The position numbers and the translations under genes are program-made. A DNA stretch of 64,000 bases from Lentinula raphanica (Eukaryota > Basidiomycota > Agaricomycetes > Agaricales > Omphalotaceae), in contig JANVFP010000006.1 of assembly GCA_027919835.1 (NCBI GenBank), positions 1 to 64,000 of the forward strand. Reading direction: 5' to 3'. Numbering within the stretch: the first letter of the stretch is position 1; every line of letters starts with the position of its first letter. Below, in pieces: positions 55,453-64,000 of this stretch. Below the pieces are notes generated by a model. It did no database searches. It saw only the letters and a program-made list of their open reading frames with translations, and was not told where the DNA came from.

Positions 55453-58096
55453 ATGGCGTCCCCACACTCTTTCAACTTTTCTTTGCCTCCTTCTCCTTCT
55501 AAACGTAACTCTCCTAGCCAGCTGCCTCTTCCATCAAGCATGAGCACGCCCTTAACAACAAACTCACATCCAATAACTCCCAATCCCAATATCATCCCTG
55601 CCTCAGCTGTAGCAAAATTAAGGAACCCAGGCTCGCCAGTATCGGCCACATTCCCCATCACCCAAACGTTTCCGATGCACACCAGCTCAACGCATGCAGG
55701 TGGTGTGCAACCCTCTGCATCGTTTTTTCGGCCTTCCAGACCACATTATTCTCCGCCAGATTCACCTTCGTCCTCGCATATGATGGAAGACAAAGATGTT
55801 TTTCAACTCACGGACCTCAAACGACACTCGGATAGCACGGCGGAAAACTCGGAACTGGCTATTGGGGAGACGAGTGACTTGTCGATGCAGGAGCAGCAGA
55901 CATCGAAAAGCCGAGAGCCACTTCTGCTCACAGGGGAAGGTCCTCGAGTGGTGATTAGCACGTCGGCAGGTAAAGACCGCTCGGACAGCCATCATATTGC
56001 TAGGCCTCAGATTCCGCATTCAAGGAGCGGTCTACGGACAAGTTTGGACCTTGTTCTGAATCTTCGCAGAGGTCTCTCCATTGATTCACATAAATCCACA
56101 TCTACACCGAGTCCCGCTACACAGTCGCATCGCCGAAACGCACATTCTGCCTCTTCTGAAGGCGGGTTCAGCTCATTAAATGACAAGCGGAGAATACATG
56201 ATGTGGAAAGAGGATATCCCACTACTACTCACTTTTCCTCCCTCAAAAGACATTCCATCGCGTCCTCACACGAGCCTTCTTCTTTTACCACCACAACTCC
56301 CAAATTCCTTCCTCCTATTCCTATGTCGGCTGGATATAAACCTACTCCTTCCAAGAAAGCCCAGTACTCGGAGGAGAAGAAGCACCATATTTTCGCTGTT
56401 CCTATGTACACCCCTCGTGGTCAGGTTATCCGCAAATGGCAGCTACATCCCTCACGGAATAAGTTCTTTCTACGTGGACATGTACTCACCGGAGGCGATT
56501 CACCGTGGGCGTTCATCGTTTCCTTTGTTGTGCTCTGTGCTGTTGCCGGACTTTGGTTTGGCTCGACGTGTCAGTGGTGGTGGTTACAAGAAGGAGCCGG
56601 GGGCAAAGTTATGGTGTGTATCGGAGGCTACTTGGCCCTGATAGTTATTTCGAGCATGCTGAAGACTGTACGACGTTCACTGCATTTTTTACTCCCATTG
56701 ATAACGCTGATGGTTGCAATTGTAGGCTTTCACGGATCCTGGTATCCTACCGCGGAATCTTGATCCTGATCCTCCGTACCCAGCAACGTCACCGTCAGAT
56801 GGTGGTGTTCGAGCACCGATGCCTAGGGATTTGAAGGTTAGGGCGGATACGTGCGTACACCTACTTTTTTTTGCGGTAGGTCTAACCATGACACGTCCGT
56901 TAGTGTTCGCGTCAAATACTGTCCGACATGTAAGACTTATCGGCCTCCTCGTTCAAGTCATTGCAAAATGGTCGGTCTATTTCGCGTAGACACCTCCGTT
57001 CCATGCTGAGGTTCTTTCACTAGTGTGACAACTGCGTAGACGGATGCGATCACCATTGTCAGTGGGTCAACAATTGTGTTGGTCGGCGGAATTACACAAC
57101 GTTTTTCGTTCTGCTGTTGACTGCGGTAAGTAACGGAAGCGATGAATTCTGTTCGGACTTGCTCATTCGGTTTGTAGACCATCAACCTTCTTCTTATCAT
57201 CGCTACCTCCGTCGCCCATTTATATTTCCTGACGCAACGAGGCGGTCCAGGGACCCCTCCTGGTCCGATCAGTTTCAAGCAAGCTATCTCGTCTTCACAG
57301 GGAGCAGGAAGTGCTGCAGCATTCTGTCTGAGCGCTGTTGTCATTTGGCCTGTAGCAGCCTTGTTCAGTTATCATGTCAGAGTAAGTTGTGTATAACTTT
57401 ATCAGTGCACAAGGACGGTCGTTTGATCTGCTTTCGTCATCCAGCTGTTGTTCTTGAATATCACCACCATCGAACAGGTGAGTAAGATAGCCGTCCATTT
57501 GCCTTTGCGTGCTCTTTCTATATACCTTCGTGCCTCTTCACACCCACTCCGAGCTCGGTTCTATTTCTTCTGTCTATCAGCTCCTATAGTCTGCTGGATG
57601 ATGTGGTGTTGAGCTTCCCAGGAGCGGTTAACGTCTGTTCTTCTGTCTGCTGACGTCGGCGGTCTTTTTTGTGCTGGCATTGCCCATTCTTTCCTCCGTT
57701 TCTCCGACCTTTTGGATAACCTCTTTCAGCTCGTTTTTCCCTTCCGATCTGCGACAATGTTTTTTCTACTTTTTCCTGATACATTCGCTTGGTTCATTTT
57801 TGTTATTTTCATACTCCATCCATCGCCAATGTTCTCTTCTTTTTTACGACAACTGAATTTTTTTTTCACTTGGTACTCTCCAACAGATTCGTAACCAAGC
57901 TCACAAGACGCTCGTACCGGGGCCCGCTCCACCCAATCCCTTTTCGCATGGAACTTGGCGACGGAATATCATGGCGGTTCTCTGCCGACCTCCAGGATAT
58001 TCGTGGTTGGACCCTTGCGCTATCGCGACAGAGGACAGACGAGAAATAAATCCTGGAAGTGCAATGTCTGCCGCGGCTGTCGAAAGCAAGCATTGA
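55453..58096 (+). CDS. erf2: Erf2-type DHHC palmitoyltransferase
   Basis: The N-terminal 300 residues are Ser/Pro-rich. Two membrane segments follow ([19 protein letters not shown] and [18 protein letters not shown]), then [11 protein letters not shown], the DPG motif. The cysteine-rich domain reads [18 protein letters not shown], then [20 protein letters not shown] with the catalytic DHHC cysteine. Two more membrane segments ([17 protein letters not shown] and [20 protein letters not shown]) and the TTIE motif precede a 410-nt intron. The last exon (57890-58096) gives [19 protein letters not shown] and [20 protein letters not shown], typical of Erf2. It palmitoylates Ras-type proteins at the ER with Erf4. 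A frame that appears to stop at 56763 is bypassed by an intron (56670-56727). Confidence 0.9.
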
Positions 58097-59509
58097 TCGA
58101 CAAGTTCAATGCAGATGGTAGGGGGGAAGTTGGAGCGTTTGCCGCACGGTTGATCTTGCGTGATTCGGGTGTGTATGTTGTGTATGTCCTCGGGGCGGAA
58201 TGTCTCTGAGTCATTCGACCGGGGAAAACTAGGTAGTAGTCTTTTCGTGACATACACTCGGAGGATTTCTAGACCGTCTTTGGGAGCCGAGACGCAGGCT
58301 TTTATAAACAACGCATCTCTGCCCTCGCTCCCGACGTCGTTGACTTTGACAGAAGCTTGGGGTGTATTTGGTTTATCTGGGATGAGTCCTGATGCAGATG
58401 AGTCTCGTGGAATGGTCATTTCGCGGCAGTTAACTTCCGAAACCTTAACTCTTTCGAGAGGACAGGTATATTTGTTGTCTACTTATTCGCTACTATTTTA
58501 CTAGGTTATCGATACTGCATTGGTTTTTTAGACTGGCTTTCATATATCATTCCTACCTAGCTATATTTGTCTGGGTCGTTCATAAATCAGTTCAGTTCAT
58601 GGGTTTCAAGGAACCTACCTCTCGACATCGTCTTTTAGCATAGAAGGTTTGGTGGAAAAAAATGACCACAAATTTCACCCTCAACCGGTTTCGGTACTGG
58701 CCATTGAATATTGGGATAGGACGTCGACTTCTCCAGCTCTCACCAGCATCCACCCTTTTTCACCTCGGTAACTGTGTACCTGAACAAAAACAGTAACTCG
58801 GAAAGTCCCGCTGAGAAACACGAAAGAAGAAGAATGGTGTTGTTTTTTTTCCTAGTCCTGACGCGTGGCGATGGGTTGTTGTTGTTGGGGGCCCCTTGTA
58901 ACTTGTTCGTAACGTTCTATCTAGTTTACCTTACCCGTCTTGCCCGTATCGTGTATAATCGTGCAGGTGTAGGATGTATTGCTCCACTTGCATGAGGTTG
59001 TGTGATACTTGTATTCAGTTTTGATTGAATCGTAATGATTCGGATATGGGGGGATATATACATCGGGAATTTGGGAAAACGGAGGTGTAAAGTTGGTGGC
59101 TGGGTTGAACGAGTACCGACCTAAGAGCTAGTGCTATTTTATGATATTTTATTTCATCGTAGTGAGAAGAGAGGGGAAACCAAAAAAACAAGAAAGTTAC
59201 CCGAAGCCGGAAAAACCTCGATTCGGGGATCAATAAGAATTTAATTGCAGGGACGCAGAGTTGTGGCTATCCAGTGAAATTGAAGCGGCGCTCGAACCGT
59301 GGGTCGGCATCAGTGGCTGAAAAGTTGAACTATGATGCCGACTCTTTCCTCCCAACGCCGCAGTTAAGAAAGAGGAATAGTGAGTGTTAAGATAGCTATG
59401 TTTTAAAGTTTCTGACAAAAAGAAAATAAAAAGGGACAGAAGATTAGAAGAATAAAGGAAAAGTTACGCGTGGAAGAGATCAAGCCGTTGAAAATTCTAT
59501 AAATCCGGA
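58097..59509. other. Intergenic, no gene supported
   Basis: 1.4 kb holding the Erf2 3' end and the promoter of the transcription factor gene. A TATAAAT at about 59498 lies close to the next ATG. The overlapping frames at 57901-58504 have no family features and lie mostly in the shadow of the Erf2 last exon. Confidence 0.5.
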
Positions 59510-62500
59510 ATGCAAACAAATACGAAATCAGGTTCAGAAACTCCTCCGGGCAACAAGCCCAAGCAAACTTCTCCATCGCCGTCACTGCCGTCGGTGCCGC
59601 CACCTGCTCCGCCACAGAATCCCAAGCCGTCCTCGACAACGAAGAAATCTCGGCAGCGAAAGTCTCCAGCCGTTCAACGTATGTTTTTGTCTTCTCCTTT
59701 CTTCTCTTTTTCTCTCTTCTCAATGTCTTCTTCAACGACTAGCTACTCCTACAGATCCTCCTCCTCAACCTGCTCTACCCCAGGGTCCTGTTCTTCAGCC
59801 TTATCCTGGTCCTCCGTACTATATGAACCACCCCTATCCGATTAACGGTCCTCCTTATCAACAGCCTCAACATCCAGGCTATCCTCCTCCTCCTCAGCCT
59901 TCTTCAACTCCAGGCGCTCCTCCGCCTCCTCCTCCGCACTATGCTTATCCTATGGCTGCCAGTCCCCATCCTTACTATACCTATCAATATCCTCCTCCTC
60001 CTCAGCCTATGATGGTCTATGGTGCTCCGCCACCTCCTCAGCCTATTCCTGCAGAGTCTGCCCAGGCTGCTTCTCCGCCGCCTCCTCAGACTCCGACGAT
60101 GAGTTCCAATGCCGGCGCAAAGAGGAAGAGAAAGGGCGCAAAAGAAAAAGCTGTATCCGATGACGAAGCTGCGTCCGGACAGGATGGCTCACGTTCTCAG
60201 GGACAGTCCCAGGGAGATCCGAAGAAGCGTACCAAAACAGTGAGTATTCTCGTCTGGCTTTATTCTCTTTGCTGACCTTCCTTTCTTCTCAAGCAACGTG
60301 CTTGTGATTCCTGCAGGTTGGTCCTCACGAATTCTCTCTACTCATCTCTGACCTCCATACAGGACACGCAAAATTCGTTGCGATGTCTTGCCTGATTCTG
60401 TGCGTCGGAGTGTTTTATTTCATCGTCAGTTTATCTGAATCCCGTTTCACAGGACCCGCCCATATGCCAGCACTGTCGACAATACCAGTTCGACTGTACA
60501 TTCTTCTTGCCTATCACGGAGACAAGGTTCAAGAAGAAAAAACTTGAGGCTGACGAAATTGACAAGGACAAAACATTTTCTACGAGACCAGGACCTATCC
60601 ATGATCCTAAACGTGAGATCGGTGTCCTCGGTACGTCGTTCATTCACGTCCCACTCCCTTTTCCTGCTTCCACATTATATGGGGAATTTTTGCCTTGTTC
60701 TTATACAACATGGCAGGCGTCACTTCCCCTACACATCTTCTTCATTCCCAAGCCACGATCTCATCCCGTGTTTATCAAGGGTATGATGCCAGATATAACC
60801 ACACCTTTGAACTTAGCAAGAACGGCGAGGGCCTCATATCTGTACAAAAACCCACTAACGAGGAGCCTCAAGCGAAACCCGTTGAATTCCGCGTCGAGAG
60901 AAATCTCATCGAGCAGCTTATCAATGCCTACTTTACCGACGTTGCCCCGCTCTTGCCGGTAATCACCCAAGTGGAATTCCTCGCGCATCCATCTCCACCG
61001 CCAATCTTACTTTACTCCATGTGTCTTGTTGCCGCAGCTAGGCGAGATGTTCCTCAACAGGTATTTGACTCGATACGTTTTACGGTCAATTCTATCATCA
61101 AGGCGGAAGATGTGCTTTCCACTGCGTCTATCGTCAATGTCCAAGCACTTCTTATCCTCTGCATGACCGGAGATTGTCACTCTCCATTCGTGCCCACCGC
61201 CTTATCCGCATTGTGGATAAGGCTCGGGACTGCGATCAGAATGGTGATCTTTTAATATCGATTATATCCCGAATCATACAGTTTACATTGAATGTTAGGC
61301 TCAAGATCTGGGGCTTCATCGCTGCGAGTCTCTTCAACAGAATGTGGAATTACGACGTCGCCTTTGGGGCGCCTGCCTTATTAGCGACAGGTGGTACGTG
61401 TTTCAGTCTGCATAGTCTGCATCTTAGAGTGACATGAGGACTGAAACTCGATTGTGCTGGCCGTCAGGATAAGCCTCACTTACGGACATCCTTATATGAT
61501 TGATATCCAAGATTGTGACGCCCGCCTGCCTTCATCTGGAGATCAGAATGATCTCTACATGGACGAATTGGTACGATTGAGTATCATACTTGGTCGTGTA
61601 CAAAAAGCCATCTACACGTACGTCGGAACGATCTTGTGTGCATCTTCTCGTGACAGGTTTCCTCTGATGTCGACCCATCTCACAGTCCTGCTGGTCTTAT
61701 GGTGGCCACTGATGCTCTCCTGACTCAGATTCTCGCCGATCTTGAGCAATGGAAGGAAAATCTTCCAGAGCAACTCCGGTTTATAGGCCCCGATAGCTCT
61801 CGAGCAGCTGGTATGTTATCCCGTTTCGCTCTATATCCTCGTACTAAAGTGAGTTATAGGCTTGCTCTATCTCCTCTATGTCTGCGTTAGCATGATGTTC
61901 TGGCGTGTTTTCATGCGTATCAGCTATACGTGTCCCGAGCATTTAAAGTTTGGCCTCACCGTGGAGCGATGGAGTACCCTTGTGACGAGTACTGGCCAAG
62001 CTATTGATTGGTTGGATGCGAACGAAAAGATTTACGATGTTTGGCTCTTGGTTGCTTATGCAGCAGCCTCGTGTGGATTTGTACAGGTACGGGAGTTTCC
62101 ATTCCTCCTCCTTTCTCTCTAGAATAGCATCTCATGCATCTGTCTTCCAGTATCATACCTTTGTCAGACGAAAGGATGCGGAGGCCGAAGCCAAGCTTCG
62201 AAAGCTGAGAGATTGCGTAAGACGTTGGGAAAAGAGCATTTCTCCTGACCATATGTCAGCACGACGCAAGGCCAGTTTCTGCTTTCAAACATCTCTATCG
62301 TCGTTCGCTGAGACTGATGTCAAACTTTTTTCTTTGTTTGTTTGTTTGTCGTTCCTTCTGTGTTCTGTCAATTCTTTCCGGATGTTGGTTCGTGTGCTTC
62401 GCGTGCGACTTTCAGACGGCGGAAATCATGGCGCTCTTGTACGAAGCTATTCAAACGCCAGTTATGCCCATGGAGGCACCTGCTCTGAACCCGACTGGTG

Positions 62501-63014
62501 GTGTCAAAGGTAGGCAGCAGGCTGTGCTCGACTACAAGCCGGATCCTACCCGCCCTGGGGCCGGCGTCTTTGTCGCACGCGGTCATACAGGTTCTGAAGC
62601 TTCTGTATCAGCGGCGGCATCAACTTCAACAGCCACAAAAGCGGCAGCTAGTAATCAGCCTACGACTAGCTCCGGGCCTATCGTCAACTTCACTCCTCTG
62701 ACGGGAGGTGGCGTTTCCAATCTGAATCCTGCAATGAACATTCAGACTGGGACAAGTGACCGTATCATCAACACGCTGGATACTCCGGCCACAGTAGAAG
62801 ATCTGGCTGATTTCGCTGTCACGGATACTGGTTTCTTGGAAGGAATGCCCAACCTCATGTTCGACTGGGGTAGGTGTTGTTGTCTCATCTCTTGCTATAT
62901 AATGTTCACTGATTCTTGCACATTCCTATTCGTGCGCCAGGTCAATGGGACAGTTTCTTCTCTCGGTTCAGTGGCGCCTCGGATGGGACCCTTCAGGCTC
63001 AGCCTTCGTCTTGA
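59510..63014 (+). CDS. Zn2Cys6 (fungal binuclear cluster) transcription factor
   Basis: About ten exons. A long proline/tyrosine/glutamine-rich N-terminus (YPGPPYYMNHPYP, GYPPPPQPSS) and a basic stretch (KKRTKTQ) precede the zinc cluster CDSCRTRKIRC, then CQHCRQYQFDC, six cysteines spread over three small exons. The fungal transcription factor domain follows: LIEQLINAYFTDVAPLLPVI, ALLILCMTGD and LWIRLGTAIRMAQDLGLHR, then a helix-rich middle region and VSMMFWRVFMRI. The C-terminus is low-complexity, with NFTPLTGGGVSNLNP, and acidic/aromatic (FDWGQWDSFFSRF), fit for activation. The stop is at 63012-63014. It is a nuclear DNA-binding regulator; target genes cannot be read from the sequence. Confidence 0.85.
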
Positions 63015-63362
63015 ATGTAAATGAGAACGAGAATGTAGATTCTGATTTCTATCTGATTTTCCGTATCATACTTACTTGTGCTATGTGACGTTTTCTACGA
63101 CTACCTCTGCTTTCGTTTTATCTGTCTGCAAAAATAAAATATACATACGTCTCGGTGTACTTTCATTCAATTCGTCTCGTGTGAATCGGAACCGCTTTGA
63201 GCAAATCTTACCGCCGGATTGCTCACTTCACTTGTTCCTTACACAGAGTATGCATCTGTGCTTTGGACGATACTTCGATGCAACGTACTAGACTTCGCAG
63301 GTGTCCGATACCATCTTGATTAGCTGGCTCAAGCTGCATCACGTTGAACGACTACAAAAATA

Positions 63363-64000
63363 ATGCTGCTGCCAGACCTGCCTGAAGACATTCTTGTCCA
63401 TATCGTCACCTTCCTTGACGTTCCTGACATTCTATGCTTCCGTCGAGTGCGTTCTCTCTCTCACTGAAATTCAAGGACTCGTGTTCAATTCGTGTTGATA
63501 GACCTGCAAACGCTTCTATGGGATATCGAATTTGACAATTGTTTGGATCAATGCTTGGGAAACTCATATATCTCGCAATAGATATCCCTTCCCTTCGACG
63601 ATCAGTTCGATGGCAGATGCAAAGAACTGTACAGAGCAGCACCACGAGACAAGTCGAATATGTCTCAGCATACAAGCCATGTCGCGCGCAGAACTCGAGC
63701 AGCGTACACGACACGCGTATCGATTAGCGAGAAAGTGGCTACAACCTGATCATCCAGAGCTCACAGAGTCGTCCTTCGAATGCATCTATGCTCTGCGACC
63801 CCACAGAACTACCAAGTGGCCTGTGTCTCCAAGTATATCTATCACAGATGTCCGCTTCGTGCGATCTGTACGAAGAGGGCTCTCAAATTTAGCCACCGTT
63901 GAAAGTATTTTAGTATTGAGCGTGTCAAAAGGTATCTGGTCTGTCATAACGATATGGGACGTACCCATATTTCCGTATGGGAATGACCATGTCCAACAAC
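63363..64000 (+). CDS. F-box protein, partial
   Basis: The ATG at 63363 opens MLLPDLPEDILVHIVTFLDV, an F-box helix, then a phase-0 intron (63450-63504) and TCKRLYGISN. Downstream is ALELEQ-type MSRAELEQRTRHAYRLARKW, common in the large basidiomycete F-box family, and SISITDVRFVRSVRRGL, the start of a beta-rich C-terminal region. The gene runs off the right edge. It is expected to be a substrate receptor for SCF ubiquitin ligases; substrate unknown. Confidence 0.75.

Noticed and set aside
56229..57344. Minus-strand frames opposite the Erf2-type gene
   Set aside because: Antisense to exons that encode the DPG and DHHC motifs.

Overview
The window looks like nuclear DNA of an agaricomycete (mushroom-forming basidiomycete), probably Agaricales. 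The genes are broken by many short introns of about 45-65 nt. They include basidiomycete-typical families: a KDZ transposase with its cysteine-cluster region, a 'glycopeptide' small secreted protein, a GH7 cellulase without a binding module, an F-box protein and a hypervirulence-type Tudor protein. Genus cannot be read from the sequence.

Positions 1 to about 31.6 kb are a nest of mobile elements. An LTR retrotransposon (element A, minus strand) is cut by the left edge; only its gag start, primer-binding site and part of its LTR are present. A 17.56-kb DNA transposon (1675-19234) sits in that LTR-like DNA. It is bounded by TIRs of about 0.4 kb made of short tandem repeats and by a direct repeat TTGTAGG on both sides. 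It carries a KDZ transposase, a 361-codon orphan, a large Spt5-like KOW protein and a large acidic orphan. The first three are on the minus strand and the last on the plus strand, diverging from an interval that holds a perfect palindrome with 105-nt arms. Next comes a second Ty3/Gypsy element (element B, gag-pol 20181-27892, minus strand). Its gag is split by a 571-bp foldback element with a 7-bp target duplication and telomere-like CCCTAA repeats. Further right, 29415-31553 is a 2.14-kb non-coding element with TIRs of about 116 bp, flanked by unusually long 23-bp direct repeats.

Positions 32.2-39 kb are a cluster of small secreted protein genes: three minus-strand paralogue-like genes and one plus-strand cysteine-rich 'glycopeptide' gene. 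One gene contains an exon-scale internal duplication. Two others form a tandem segmental duplication whose repeat unit appears to include the start region of the neighbouring UTP20 gene.

Positions 39-64 kb are ordinary gene-dense DNA: UTP20 (ribosome biogenesis), an HVA1-type Tudor protein, a secreted GH7 cellobiohydrolase, a phosphopantetheine adenylyltransferase (CoA synthesis) divergent from a soluble fumarate reductase, an Erf2-type DHHC palmitoyltransferase, a Zn2Cys6 transcription factor, and an F-box protein running off the right edge. Exon boundaries were inferred by eye from GT/AG signals and family conservation.
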